Part shown: in pieces, positions 24,205-33,034 of the stretch
Layout of the letters: the number at the start of each line of letters is the position of its first letter
How positions within the stretch are numbered: position 1 is the first letter of the stretch
Source: CAYZMS01 sp964479625
Lineage (GTDB): Bacteria; Bacteroidota; Bacteroidia; Chitinophagales; Saprospiraceae
Reading direction: 5' to 3'
Assembly (NCBI GenBank): GCA_964479625.1
Contig: CAYZMS010000028.1
Span: 1 to 48,954, forward strand
DNA length: 48,954 nucleotides
Position numbers and translations under genes: made by a program
The notes under the pieces: model-generated
Databases searched by the model: none
What the model was told of the DNA's origin: nothing
The model's input: only the letters and a program-made list of their open reading frames with translations

Positions 24205-25185
24205 CTATTCCGAACCCGATTGCAGGTCTCTTCGTACAGCAATGCCTGCATTCAATTCGAAACCGATAAAGATGGCAAACACATTGATCTGTAACCAAAG
24301 CAGAAGCACAATGATAGCACCGATGGAGCCATACAGTTCATTGTAAGTGTTGAAGCGATCAACATAAATAGAGAACCCGAGGGATGCGAACAAACACAAT
24401 AAGGTGGCAAGTGCTGCCCCCGGAGAAAAAAAACGGAACTTTCGTCGTGTGGGAGCCCCCCTTCGATAAATTATAGAAATGGAGGTATAAAAAAGGGCAA
24501 TAATGGCCAACCAACGAAGTGCCTTCAAACCCAATTGAGCTAAAACATCCAAGCCCAATTGAGCATCCAGTAAGCCGATCAATTCTCGACCCAAAATGAT
24601 AAGTAAAACAGAGGTGATTAGCAGCAACCCTAATTGAAAGGTAAGTAAAATGGCAATTAGCCTTTTTTTATACCAGGTACGCTTTTTGAAGGTCAGGTGG
24701 TAGGTCTTATTGAACCCCCGCATGATAGCAATAACCCCGTTGGAGGCAAAAAACAGGGAGGTGATGAAACCAAAAGATAGTAACCCGACCCTGGGATTCT
24801 CCGTAATATCCTGGATGAAAGCAATAAGACGGTCACCCACAATACCTGGCATAATCCGATTGATCTCTGTATTTAGGATCTGGTCAAAATTTTCACCACC
24901 GGGGATCCGGTTAAGCAGGTAATCCTTCAAGAGCGGGATGAGGGAAAACACCATTAGTAAGGCGGGGAATAAAGAAAGAAATAAACTAAAAGCAACGGAA
25001 TTCGCCCGTGTGATCAGGTCATAACGCCGCAATTCTGCCCGGATGAATTCAAAAACCTCATAAATGCAGATCCCGAAAAACCCCGGCAGGGAGGTTCGCT
25101 TGCTCCAATCCAGTAAAGCTTGAACTGGAGCAGAGTTTTTCAACTGTTCCAGCCACCGTTTAGGATTTAAATTGAGCTTCCGCAA
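24205..25185 (-). CDS. YihY/BrkB-family membrane protein
   Basis: 326-residue inner-membrane protein of the YihY (formerly BrkB or putative ribonuclease BN) family. About six hydrophobic segments are visible after a soluble N-terminal stretch. Family blocks are ITRANSVAFSLFLSLFPALL near the first helix, IMRGFNKTYHLTFKKRTWYKKR in the middle, and ELYGSIGAIIVLLLWLQINVFAIFIGFELNA at the end. Molecular function is not established for the family. Its first 26 bases overlap the end of the upstream thioesterase gene, so the two are translationally coupled. Confidence 0.9.
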   Translation of the reverse strand: MRKLNLNPKRWLEQLKNSAPVQALLDWSKRTSLPGFFGICIYEVFEFIRAELRRYDLITRANSVAFSLFLSLFPALLMVFSLIPLLKDYLLNRIPGGENFDQILNTEINRIMPGIVGDRLIAFIQDITENPRVGLLSFGFITSLFFASNGVIAIMRGFNKTYHLTFKKRTWYKKRLIAILLTFQLGLLLITSVLLIILGRELIGLLDAQLGLDVLAQLGLKALRWLAIIALFYTSISIIYRRGAPTRRKFRFFSPGAALATLLCLFASLGFSIYVDRFNTYNELYGSIGAIIVLLLWLQINVFAIFIGFELNAGIAVRRDLQSGSE

Positions 25186-25588
25186 AATATGGTTTCAATT
25201 TTTCAAGTAAAAACTCCGGAGCTGCAATAGTTTTGGGAAGCTCCCTGTCTACAAAACACAGTTTTATAGCTCCCCCATTTACTAATTTACCCTTTTCATT
25301 GAAAATTTCTGTGTGAAAAACAATTTCCCGGTCCGGCCATTTCCGCAGTTCTGTTTTGATGTCTAATAGTTCATCGTATTGAGCAGGTCGAACAAATCGC
25401 ATTTGCATATTCATAACTGGCATCAAAATCCCGCGTTCTTCCTCCATATATTTATAGGTCATACCTAAAGAGCGCAACATCTCTACACGTCCGATCTCAT
25501 AGTATTGGGCGTAATTTCCATAATACAGATAACCCATTTGATCGGTTTCTCCGTATCGGACACGCTTTTGAAAGGAATGTGCATACAT
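25160..25588 (-). CDS. YbgC/FadM-type acyl-CoA thioesterase
   Basis: 142-residue single-domain hotdog-fold thioesterase. The N-terminal block KRVRYGETDQMGYLYYGNYAQYYEIGRVE contains the catalytic Asp and the YYGNY loop characteristic of 4-hydroxybenzoyl-CoA thioesterase-like enzymes. The rest (FVRPAQYDELLDIKTEL, EIVFHTEIFNEKGKLVNGG) follows the usual hotdog strands. It probably hydrolyses short or aromatic acyl-CoAs; the substrate is unknown. It overlaps yihY by 26 bases and is the first gene of that pair. The spacer upstream (25589-25705) shows no clear promoter. Confidence 0.9.
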   Translation of the reverse strand: MYAHSFQKRVRYGETDQMGYLYYGNYAQYYEIGRVEMLRSLGMTYKYMEEERGILMPVMNMQMRFVRPAQYDELLDIKTELRKWPDREIVFHTEIFNEKGKLVNGGAIKLCFVDRELPKTIAAPEFLLEKLKPYFAEAQFKS

Positions 25589-25705
25589 AATTTAAAACTT
25601 TATTGCTATAAGGAATACCTTAAATGGAACCCCGGGAAAGTACAAAGTTTCCTGTATTCCGTATTTCGCCCTTGCTTTATGAAGGGTTCGACAAATGGCC
25701 CCTTA

Positions 25706-26194
25706 CTAAAGCACCAATAAATAATACCGTTCGCAACCTCTATGCCCGGTATTTCCCATAGGGTGATCGAGCAACTGAAAGCCGAATTTTTGATACAAGC
25801 CATTGGCGGCCTGCATGCGGGCAACGGTTTCCAGGTAACATTGAGTATAACCCAGCCTTCTGGCTTCCTTCAGTAAGCCTTCTACCAGTTGCTTGCCCAA
25901 TCCTCTTCCCCTGGCTTCTGGCAGGAAGTACATTTTTCGAAGTTCACAGGTACCGGGCGCTCCACCTGCCAGAGGTGCGATCCCACCCCCGCCAAGAATT
26001 CGCCCTTCCTCTTCCGCAACCCAATAAACATGGCCAGGTTCAGAATAGGTCTCCAATAAATGGTCCACCTCCGGGTCCTCGATGGAATACCCGGGCCCTA
26101 CTGTTTTAAATTCTGTCATCACTTCTCGGATAATACCTGCCATAGGTGGATTATCCTTAGCCTGTATTGGTCGAAATGTTGCTTTTGGTGACAT
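25706..26194 (-). CDS. GNAT-family N-acetyltransferase
   Basis: 162-residue acetyltransferase using acetyl-CoA. The CoA-binding loop LPEARGRGLGKQLVEGLLKEARRLGY fits motif A (R/Q-x-x-G-x-G/A), preceded by the strand CELRKMYF and followed by CYLETVARMQAANGLYQKFGFQLL. ATG 26194 gives the normal start MSPKATFRPIQAKD; the longer frame to 26329 adds about 45 residues unlike the family. The substrate (amine, amino acid or protein) is unknown. It is divergent from the DinB-like gene. Confidence 0.88.
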   Translation of the reverse strand: MSPKATFRPIQAKDNPPMAGIIREVMTEFKTVGPGYSIEDPEVDHLLETYSEPGHVYWVAEEEGRILGGGGIAPLAGGAPGTCELRKMYFLPEARGRGLGKQLVEGLLKEARRLGYTQCYLETVARMQAANGLYQKFGFQLLDHPMGNTGHRGCERYYLLVL

Positions 26195-26370
26195 GGCCAA
26201 TGGCGTTTTATTTGGAAAGATAGGATTCTTTAAAGAATAGCTGAAGAAGCCCGGTTGCCTGGACAAGCTTTTTACTATCCCGTATCTGGGTAATCCCGTC
26301 GCCTGTAAAAGGAAACGGCCATTTGCCAAAACTTATCTTATTTTAGTGTTCTACTTAAATACCGCGACCA

Positions 26371-26817
26371 ATGACCGAAAAAGACGAATTGCTTTTCTAC
26401 TTTTTGGAGGGATTGGACCTGCTCGAAACGGAAATACAGGCTTACCAGCAGGAGCCAACTTTATGGAAAGTTGCTCCGGGTACCAATAACAGTGCAGGGA
26501 ATCTGTGCTACCACCTGATCGGGAACCTCCATCACTTTATTGGTGCTGCCCTTGGGAACACGGGCTATATGCGCGACCGCAAGCGGGAGTTTGAGATTAA
26601 GGATGTGCCACAGGCAACATTGATCGAATACATAGAACGTACCCGGAAAATGCTAAAAGAAGTGTTTAGATCAATAGAAAGGCTGGAGGCAGCCTATCCA
26701 GAAGGCTTCCGTCTGGAGCCTACAGGAAGTGTGCGTTATCAATTGCTTCGGCTGTTAAAGCATTTTTATTATCATCTTGGGCAAATCAATTACCACCGCC
26801 GGATATTACAGGCTTAA
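26371..26817 (+). CDS. DinB-like / DUF1572 protein
   Basis: 148-residue all-helical protein of the DinB/YfiT-like four-helix bundle superfamily, DUF1572-like. Conserved histidines that form the metal site in this fold are in GNLCYHLIGNLHHFIG (about residues 49-59) and LLKHFYYHLGQINYHRR at the C-terminus. These proteins are thought to be metal-dependent transferases or thiol-S-transferase-like enzymes, with functions mostly unknown. The downstream barrel gene begins 10 bases after its stop, so they are probably co-transcribed, although no functional link is evident. Confidence 0.78.
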   Translation: MTEKDELLFYFLEGLDLLETEIQAYQQEPTLWKVAPGTNNSAGNLCYHLIGNLHHFIGAALGNTGYMRDRKREFEIKDVPQATLIEYIERTRKMLKEVFRSIERLEAAYPEGFRLEPTGSVRYQLLRLLKHFYYHLGQINYHRRILQA

Positions 26818-26827
26818 TTCGAATCCT

Positions 26828-27649
26828 ATGCGATCCCTTTTTTTCGTCCCTTTCTTTTTTTTGGCACTGGCCGCTGCGGGACAGCACTTTTATCCGGGGC
26901 ACTACCTGGAGGCAAGTGGCGCCTTGAGTTTTTCCACTTTACGTGACGAGGGAGTTTCCCCTTTGAATTATTACGGGACTCTTGCCATTGCACAGTTTGC
27001 CTATCGGGAAGAAAGCGAAAAATGGGACTGGAAACTAAATTTTGCGGTGGGTGGGGGACAGTACGACCGGGCGATCTTTGAAACCTATGTTTCGGAATCC
27101 CTTACCTTTTTCCATGGAGCACTACTCCGGTATCGGTTGTGGCAAAGTCCGGATACCCATTGGGATTTGCGGGCTGGTTTAAGCTATCAGGGGATGACCA
27201 ACATTCGTTCAACTCCGGCATTTCTCAATAACAGCTCAGTTTGGGAAAGTATGAATGACCTGTTGGTGAGTACAAAATTCAGTTATCGCTGGGGAAAAAA
27301 GCAGGATAGTCAGCGGTTCTTGTTTTTTAAGGTCCGCAATCCGACCACCCGCTACCAAACGCTTGACCTGGAAACAGCAATAGGGGTGTTGACTACCGAC
27401 TGGCGCCCGGGGTATGCCTATCTGGTAGACTTTACCGATGGTGACCAGGGCACCGGTGACGGGAACGAGCTGAATACTGGTGGGCTCCGGCTCCGGGCAA
27501 GCCTTAGTTACACCTATTACCTCCTCAACGGTAATGGGCTTCGCTTGGGATATACCTGGGATGGCCGGCGAACCCAGGAAGGGGACAATCAACTGCTCAT
27601 TTCCCATCAACTTGTGCAATTGGGAATCCTCTTCAGGTTCAATCCATAA
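26828..27649 (+). CDS. Predicted outer-membrane beta-barrel protein, unrecognised
   Basis: 273-residue protein with a signal peptide (MRSLFFVPFFFLALAAAGQ) and alternating hydrophobic/polar strands with many aromatic residues. It ends LVQLGILFRFNP, with the aromatic residue near the C-terminus expected for barrel insertion. ATG 26828 gives the clean signal peptide; the longer frame from 26777 overlaps the preceding gene. I do not recognise a family. Repeated strands such as LRLRASLSYTYYL and GLRLGYTWDG suggest an 8-12 strand barrel. It converges with the methyltransferase gene, with four bases between stops. Confidence 0.7.
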   Translation: MRSLFFVPFFFLALAAAGQHFYPGHYLEASGALSFSTLRDEGVSPLNYYGTLAIAQFAYREESEKWDWKLNFAVGGGQYDRAIFETYVSESLTFFHGALLRYRLWQSPDTHWDLRAGLSYQGMTNIRSTPAFLNNSSVWESMNDLLVSTKFSYRWGKKQDSQRFLFFKVRNPTTRYQTLDLETAIGVLTTDWRPGYAYLVDFTDGDQGTGDGNELNTGGLRLRASLSYTYYLLNGNGLRLGYTWDGRRTQEGDNQLLISHQLVQLGILFRFNP

Positions 27650-27653
27650 GAGC

Positions 27654-28478
27654 TTAGAAGACTATTTTTTTCCAGGGCTTCCAGCGGGCTTTGATCAAGG
27701 TGTAGTCCTGTTTTTCGCGAATCTCTTTTCGAAAAAAAAGCAAACCCAGGTGAAAAAGGTCGATGCTCAGGCGTACAGCTGGATCTCTTTTCAAACTTTC
27801 CCAGGCAGCTTCCATTTCTTTAGACCAATGAATATCTGCAAGGATCACCACAGATTGATGGTGCAGCTTAGGACGGCACTGTTCGAAATAATCCAAACTC
27901 TGCCCCTCCCGATGATCGCCGTCGAGGAAAAGCCAGTCTAATTGGGAACATTCACTAAGAAGTTCCGGGAGGCGTTCAGCGAAGGGGCCTGTTTTGGTAA
28001 TAATATTGTCAAATCTGAGGCGTTTGAACTGTTGCTGTGCAACCAAAGCCGTTTGTGGGCAACCTTCAATGGTATATAGCGTACTATCAGTTGCTGCATC
28101 AGCCTGGTAAAGGGCAGAAAGTCCGACTGAGGTGCCCAATTCGATCATAGTTTTGGGTTGCAGCCAATGGGCCAGTCGAAAGAGCATTCGGCCGGTTGTA
28201 GGATCTACGGGAGAAAACCGGGTAATGTTGGCAATGGTCCTGGTCTGGCTTGGATTCGCCTGAGAGCCCGCACCGAAATCCTGTATTTCAATAAGCCGCT
28301 TATCCTGCAGCAATTGCATGCGGAGGCTTTCGATAGTGTCGAAATGATAGTAGTGCCGCTTGTCTTCTACCGTTTGCCGGCAGCATTCGAAGGCAAAAGG
28401 GGCATGGAGCTGATAGACTGTTTCGGCCCGTAAATAGTAGCGAAGAAATCGCCGAACAATATGGAGGTGTAGTTTCAA
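27654..28478 (-). CDS. Class I SAM-dependent methyltransferase
   Basis: 274-residue Rossmann-fold methyltransferase, Methyltransf_24/O-methyltransferase-like. Motif I is in PKTMIELGTSVGLSALYQAD, motif II acidic residue in LYTIEG, and a DWLFLDGDHREG block includes the conserved Asp-Gly-Asp-His. The N-terminal block RYYLRAETVYQLHAPFAFE is typical of a Bacteroidota group of unknown substrate. The longest frame starts with TTG at 28535, overlapping the protease start codon; I prefer TTG 28478 (MKLHLHIVRRF), which keeps the motif-containing part and clears the protease promoter. The start remains uncertain. Confidence 0.82.
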   Translation of the reverse strand: MKLHLHIVRRFLRYYLRAETVYQLHAPFAFECCRQTVEDKRHYYHFDTIESLRMQLLQDKRLIEIQDFGAGSQANPSQTRTIANITRFSPVDPTTGRMLFRLAHWLQPKTMIELGTSVGLSALYQADAATDSTLYTIEGCPQTALVAQQQFKRLRFDNIITKTGPFAERLPELLSECSQLDWLFLDGDHREGQSLDYFEQCRPKLHHQSVVILADIHWSKEMEAAWESLKRDPAVRLSIDLFHLGLLFFRKEIREKQDYTLIKARWKPWKKIVF

Positions 28479-28485
28479 ATGAACT

Positions 28486-28516
28486 TTGGAATTTATTCTA
28501 CCTTCGAATATTATTG
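28486..28516 (+). promoter_or_regulatory. Subtilase gene promoter
   Basis: TTG at 28486-28488 and TATTATTG at 28509-28516 are spaced by 20 bases. The -7 element has one mismatch to TAnnTTTG. It ends 18 bases before the protease ATG, so the leader is about 12 bases. Confidence 0.6.
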
Positions 28517-28534
28517 ATAAACCAACAAAACGCA

Positions 28535-30187
28535 ATGAAATTATTCAAAAGTAAGCTGTTGCTCGCTGCAATGGTATTTTTTTGCCTGAACCTATTCGCA
28601 CAGGCTCCCGAAAATTGGTTTCACCTTTCGCCCACGACTGATGGAGTGCCCGGACTGGCAACGGAACAACTTTATAAGCGATTGCCGGCTACGGGCGGGG
28701 ATACGGTTATTGTAGCTATTATTGACAGTGGTGTAGACGCCGAGCACGAAGACCTGAAAGACGTCATGTGGGTCAATAAGGACGAGATCCCTGATAACGG
28801 TATTGACGACGATAACAATGGATATATCGATGATATTCACGGGTGGAATTTCATCGGCAACTCAAAGGGAGAGAATATCCGGTACGACAACCTGGAGGTA
28901 ACCCGCCTGTATGTCAAATATCGGGACCGTTTCGAAAATGTAAAGCCCGATGACTTAAAGAAAAAGGACCGGGAACTGTATGAGGAATGGCTCGAAATGA
29001 AGGAAACGGTGGAAAACAAGCGGGAGAGTTTAAAAGAAAACTTTGAGCTATACGCTTCCTTAATGGAGGTTTTCGAAGCCTTGGAAGAATCCCTGGATGA
29101 AGACTCGGTAACCGCCGAGATGCTGGAAAATCTGGAAACCAGCGACCCCCGCCTGCAAAGCCTTGCTAATTACGCAGCTTCTTTCATGAAATCCCAAGGG
29201 TCCAGTTTTGAGGAATTCGGAGGTCAGATCCAGGAAGGCTTTGATTATTTCGATAGTCAATACAGCTATAATTATAATCCCGAATTCGAACCCCGCGAAC
29301 TGGTGGGTGACAATTATGCGGATAAAACCGAGCGCTATTATGGCAATAACGATGTGGAGGGCCCGGATGCTTTTCACGGTACCCACGTAGCCGGGATCGT
29401 GGCCGCCAGCCGCAATAACGATATCGGAATGGATGGCGTGGCCAAAAATGTCCTCATTATGTCGGTGCGTACGGTCCCCGACGGAGACGAACGCGACAAA
29501 GATGTTGCAAATGCCATCCGTTATGCTGTGGATAATGGTGCAAAGGTCATCAATATGAGTTTTGGAAAAGGGTACTCTCCCTATAAGGAAGTGGTAGATG
29601 ATGCGGTTAAATACGCCCTTAAAAATGACGTATTGCTGGTACATGCCGCAGGAAATGCCGGGCAGGAAAATTCCGAATCCAATAATTTTCCGAACGACCG
29701 CTTTGAAAAGAAAGGATTGTTTGGCCCACGCTTCGCCAAGAACTGGATCGAAGTGGGTGCCCTGAACTATACGATGGATGAAAACATGGTGGCCACCTTT
29801 TCGAATTACAGCCCGGAATGGGTAGATGTATTTGCCCCCGGGGTGCAAATGTATTCTACTACCCCGAATGATTCGTATGAAATGGCTCAGGGAACCAGTA
29901 TGGCAGCCCCAGCAGTGGCCGGAGTTGCTGCTTTGTTGCGCTCTTATTTCCCCGACCTGAGTGTGGAACAGATCAAGGAGATTATTGTAGAGTCAGCGAT
30001 CGATCAGGATGAGATCGTCGTTCAACCGGGTACGGATGAAAAAGTGTTGTTCAGCAGTCTTAGCGTTTCCGGTGGCATTACTAATGTGGTAAGTGCATTT
30101 GAACTGGCTATACAAACCAAAGGCAAGAATAAAAAGGCAAAACGATATATCACAGAACTACCGGCCAAGGAGCAGGATCGTCCGTAA
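28535..30187 (+). CDS. Subtilisin-like serine protease (S8), secreted
   Basis: 550-residue peptidase. A signal peptide (MKLFKSKLLLAAMVFFCLNLFAQ) leads directly into the catalytic domain with no large propeptide. The catalytic Asp is in VAIIDSGVDAEHEDL, the His in FHGTHVAGIVAA, the oxyanion Asn in HAAGNAG and the Ser in GTSMAAPAVAG. About 200 residues separate the Asp and His blocks. They include a Ca-binding-like DNGIDDDNNGYIDDIHGWNF stretch and a long charged helical segment (about residues 110-240). No type IX sorting domain is visible at the C-terminus, which ends in a basic tail. ATG 28535 gives the signal peptide. Ends at a long palindromic terminator. Confidence 0.93.
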   Translation: MKLFKSKLLLAAMVFFCLNLFAQAPENWFHLSPTTDGVPGLATEQLYKRLPATGGDTVIVAIIDSGVDAEHEDLKDVMWVNKDEIPDNGIDDDNNGYIDDIHGWNFIGNSKGENIRYDNLEVTRLYVKYRDRFENVKPDDLKKKDRELYEEWLEMKETVENKRESLKENFELYASLMEVFEALEESLDEDSVTAEMLENLETSDPRLQSLANYAASFMKSQGSSFEEFGGQIQEGFDYFDSQYSYNYNPEFEPRELVGDNYADKTERYYGNNDVEGPDAFHGTHVAGIVAASRNNDIGMDGVAKNVLIMSVRTVPDGDERDKDVANAIRYAVDNGAKVINMSFGKGYSPYKEVVDDAVKYALKNDVLLVHAAGNAGQENSESNNFPNDRFEKKGLFGPRFAKNWIEVGALNYTMDENMVATFSNYSPEWVDVFAPGVQMYSTTPNDSYEMAQGTSMAAPAVAGVAALLRSYFPDLSVEQIKEIIVESAIDQDEIVVQPGTDEKVLFSSLSVSGGITNVVSAFELAIQTKGKNKKAKRYITELPAKEQDRP

Positions 30188-30194
30188 TAAAAAG

Positions 30195-30240
30195 TATAAA
30201 TGTCGAATGTTGGTTTTTAATTCAACATTCGAAATTTATA
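30195..30240. terminator. Bidirectional terminator between protease and DUF721 genes
   Basis: TATAAAT-g-TCGAATGTTG pairs with CAACATTCGA-a-ATTTATA: two perfect stems of 7 and 10 bp broken by a single mismatch, with a 10-base A/T-rich loop. It sits between two convergent genes. Confidence 0.75.
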
Positions 30241-30249
30241 ATTCAAGGT

Positions 30250-30540
30250 TTATCGAAGTATTACCTCTCTTAGGTAATCTTCTCCCAGTTCTTCATTGAT
30301 CAACTTGCGAATTTTTTCGCGCCCTATGGCTAATTCCTCCCGTAGCGGGGCAGAATCGAGGCGGATAAACAGCTTTTTGTGGCGGACCAGCACGTCGATG
30401 GTATGTCGCCGGACCGTCTCACCCATCAATTCACCCCATAGTTGTTCTACCCGCGTTTGGCTGAGGCCGGATTTGAGACGATAACGCTCAACCATTTCCC
30501 GCAGGGCTTCTTTTAGGGAGTATTGGTTCTGCTCATTCAT
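30250..30540 (-). CDS. DUF721 (DciA-like) protein
   Basis: 96-residue DUF721 protein. Blocks VEQLWGELMGETVRRHTIDVLVRHKKLFIRLDSAPLREEL and INEELGEDYLREVIL are characteristic. DciA proteins with this domain load the replicative helicase in many bacteria lacking DnaC; short Bacteroidota members are usually encoded next to recF. Here katG lies between them, which is unusual. It ends nine bases from the palindromic terminator. Helicase loading is inferred from the family only. Confidence 0.85.
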   Translation of the reverse strand: MNEQNQYSLKEALREMVERYRLKSGLSQTRVEQLWGELMGETVRRHTIDVLVRHKKLFIRLDSAPLREELAIGREKIRKLINEELGEDYLREVILR

Positions 30541-30602
30541 ACAGACAAATTAGGGTATTTTTTGCACTTCTTTATTCACTTACCTTCACCATAAATGCCA
30601 AA

Positions 30603-30639
30603 CTAAAACTGGCAGCCCATTTCTGGACCGCCAGTTTAG
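30603..30639 (-). terminator. Hairpin downstream of katG
   Basis: CTAAAACTGGC and GCCAGTTTAG form a 10-bp stem with one bulged A and a 16-base loop, 29 bases past the katG stop on the minus strand. There is no strong T-run on that strand, so this is a probable but imperfect terminator. It lies before DUF721, which suggests katG and DUF721 are separate transcripts. Confidence 0.5.
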
Positions 30640-30668
30640 AAATTAGATCGCTGTTTAAGCAAATATCC

Positions 30669-32909
30669 TTAGTTCAGATCGAAGCGATCCAGGTTCATAA
30701 CTTTATTCCAGGCTGCAACAAAATCGTGTACAAATTTTTCAGCCCCGTCTGCGCAACCATAGACCTCAGCAATGGCTCTCAATTCGGTATTCGAGCCGAA
30801 GATCAGGTCCACCCGGGACCCGGTCCACTTCACCCTGCCTGTGGATCGGTCGCGACCTTCGAAAAGGTCATCCACTTCCGAAACTGCCTCCCAGGTAGTG
30901 CCCATATCCAAAAGGTTGACAAAGAAGTCATTGGTCAGTACCCCAGGGCGATTTGTAAAGATGCCGTGTTTGGAGCCATCAAAGTTAGCGTTCAGGGCTC
31001 GCATTCCACCGACAAGAGCGGTCATCTCGGGGGCCGTCAGGGTCAGCAGTTGTGCTTTATCTACCAGCATTTCTTCTGCTGAAACGCTATACTTGTCCTT
31101 TACATAGTTGCGGAAGCCGTCTGCAAAAGGCTCCAGGACGTCAAAGCTTTCTACATCGGTTTGATCCTGTGTGGCATCTGTCCGGCCAGGTGTAAAAGGT
31201 ACGCTAATGTCATATCCTGCATCTGCCGCAGCTTGTTCAATTCCTGCGCAACCGCCCAGTACGATCAGATCTGCGAGGGAAACGCGTTTATTGCCGCCTT
31301 GTTTGTCGTTGAACTCCTTTTGGATGCCTTGCATCGTTTCCAGCACTTTGCTTAGCTGAGTGGGGTTATTTACCGCCCAACCATTTTGGGGAGCCAGTCG
31401 GATGCGGGCACCGTTTGCTCCTCCCCGCTTATCGGAACCCCTGAAGGTGGAAGCGGATGCCCAAGCCGTCGATACCAGTTGACTAACGCTCAGGCCAGCT
31501 GCCAACAATTGTTTCTTCAGGGCATGGATATCCTGTTCATTGATAAGGTCATGATCGACTGCAGGCACGGGATCCTGCCAGATCAATTCCTCAGCAGGAA
31601 CTTCCGGACCCAGATACCGCGCACGCGGTCCCATATCACGATGGGTCAATTTGAACCAGGCGCGGGCAAAAGCATCTGCAAACTGGTCCGGGTTTTCATA
31701 AAACCTGCGTGAAATAGGCTCATAGACCGGATCCATCCGCAAGGAAAGGTCTGTGGTCAACATGAAAGGAGTATGCTTTACATTGGGGTCATGCGCATCC
31801 GGGATGCTACCTTCTCCCTCCCCATTTTGGGGCTTCCATTGAAAAGCGCCGGCTGGGCTTTTTGTCAATTCCCAATCGTATTTGAAAAGGTTTTCGAAAT
31901 ACTTGTTACTCCATTGGGTGGGAGTATCCGTCCAGGCTCCTTCCAGGCCGCTGGTGATGGTGTACTGTGCATTACCGGAGCCAAAAGAATTTTTCCAACC
32001 GGTGCTTTGCTCTTCAATAGTAGCCCCTGCGGGTTCCCGGCTGATATATTTAGCGGGATCTGCTGCACCGTGGGTTTTACCAAAGGTGTGTCCACCTGCG
32101 ATAAGGGCGACGGTTTCTTCGTCGTTCATAGCCATTCGGCCAAAGGTTTCGCGAATATCATGAGCGGCAGCCAAAGGGTCGGGGTTGCCGTTAGGTCCTT
32201 CCGGGTTCACGTAGATCAATCCCATTTGTACCGCAGCCAGAGGGTTCTCCAATTCTCTGTTACCAGTATACCGCTGGTCGCCCAGCCATTCGGCTTCTGC
32301 GCCCCAGTAAATATCCTCTTCGGGTTCCCATACGTCCTCACGGCCTCCGGCAAAACCGAAAGTTTTAAAACCCATTGATTCCAAAGCCACATTTCCAGCC
32401 AGGATCATTAGGTCGGCCCAGGAGATGTTTTTGCCGTATTTCTGCTTAATAGGCCATAGTAAAAGGCGGGCTTTATCCAGGTTGGCATTGTCGGGCCAGC
32501 TATTCAGCGGAGCAAAACGTTGCGTACCAGAACCGGCGCCCCCTCTTCCGTCTGCAATGCGATAGGTTCCAGCGCTGTGCCAGGCCATCCGAATAAAGAA
32601 AGGACCATAGTGCCCATAGTCGGCTGGCCACCATTCCTGGGAATCCGTCATCAGGTCTGACAGGTCTTTCTTAACGGCATCAAGATCCAGGCTTTTGAAA
32701 GCTTCTGCATAATCAAAATCCTCTCCCATGGGGTTGGACAGATTCGAATGCTGGCGTAGAATGTTTAGTTTTAGCTGATTGGGCCACCAGTCGCGATTAG
32801 ATGTTCCTCCACCGGCAACCTGATTTAATTCCCCGTTCAGAAAAGGGCATTTGGCCGCCTCGGTGTTGACATTGTAAATAGTGCTCTTTGAATGATTATT
32901 TTTTTTCAT
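30669..32909 (-). CDS. katG: Catalase-peroxidase
   Basis: 746-residue bifunctional heme catalase-peroxidase that removes hydrogen peroxide. The distal triad is in FFIRMAWHSAGTYR (Arg107, Trp110, His111). The covalent Met-Tyr-Trp adduct would be completed by the Tyr of LIYVNPEGPNGNPDP and a Met in the AMNDEETVALIAGGHTFGKTHG region, which also holds the proximal His. Both halves of the duplicated peroxidase fold are present. No signal peptide, so cytoplasmic. ATG 32909 gives the family start MKKNNHSKSTIYN; the longer frame to 33023 adds 38 unrelated residues and would cover the regulatory dyads. Two palindromes lie just upstream. It is inserted between DUF721 and recF. Confidence 0.95.
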   Translation of the reverse strand: MKKNNHSKSTIYNVNTEAAKCPFLNGELNQVAGGGTSNRDWWPNQLKLNILRQHSNLSNPMGEDFDYAEAFKSLDLDAVKKDLSDLMTDSQEWWPADYGHYGPFFIRMAWHSAGTYRIADGRGGAGSGTQRFAPLNSWPDNANLDKARLLLWPIKQKYGKNISWADLMILAGNVALESMGFKTFGFAGGREDVWEPEEDIYWGAEAEWLGDQRYTGNRELENPLAAVQMGLIYVNPEGPNGNPDPLAAAHDIRETFGRMAMNDEETVALIAGGHTFGKTHGAADPAKYISREPAGATIEEQSTGWKNSFGSGNAQYTITSGLEGAWTDTPTQWSNKYFENLFKYDWELTKSPAGAFQWKPQNGEGEGSIPDAHDPNVKHTPFMLTTDLSLRMDPVYEPISRRFYENPDQFADAFARAWFKLTHRDMGPRARYLGPEVPAEELIWQDPVPAVDHDLINEQDIHALKKQLLAAGLSVSQLVSTAWASASTFRGSDKRGGANGARIRLAPQNGWAVNNPTQLSKVLETMQGIQKEFNDKQGGNKRVSLADLIVLGGCAGIEQAAADAGYDISVPFTPGRTDATQDQTDVESFDVLEPFADGFRNYVKDKYSVSAEEMLVDKAQLLTLTAPEMTALVGGMRALNANFDGSKHGIFTNRPGVLTNDFFVNLLDMGTTWEAVSEVDDLFEGRDRSTGRVKWTGSRVDLIFGSNTELRAIAEVYGCADGAEKFVHDFVAAWNKVMNLDRFDLN

Positions 32910-32954
32910 TTGTATCGTATTTAGATTTATTCGAACTACTGAAACAAAAATGCG

Positions 32955-32978
32955 ATAACTCTTATTTATAAAAGTTAT
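32955..32978. promoter_or_regulatory. katG upstream dyad 1 (PerR/OxyR-type candidate)
   Basis: A 24-base dyad, ATAACT-c-TTAT-tt-ATAA-a-AGTTAT, pairs at 10 of 12 positions. It lies 46 bases upstream of the katG ATG. A near-match -7 element for the minus strand (CATTTTTG) is at 32945-32952, so the dyad would overlap the core promoter, as a repressor site does. The regulator is unknown. Confidence 0.5.
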
Positions 32979-32984
32979 GCCGCT

Positions 32985-32999
32985 ATAAGCAAGGCTTAT
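32985..32999. promoter_or_regulatory. katG upstream dyad 2
   Basis: ATAAGC-AAG-GCTTAT is a perfect 6-3-6 inverted repeat, starting seven bases beyond dyad 1. It may be a second operator or part of a larger binding region. It lies between recF's end and the katG start. Confidence 0.4.
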
Positions 33000-33034
33000 G
33001 GGTGATGATTTTGCGGGAAGCAATAGGGTATTGG

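Noticed and set aside
23998..24294. 98-residue plus-strand frame between the PorV-like gene and yihY
   Set aside because: It overlaps the yihY 3' end, has no family resemblance, no promoter match and unusual composition.
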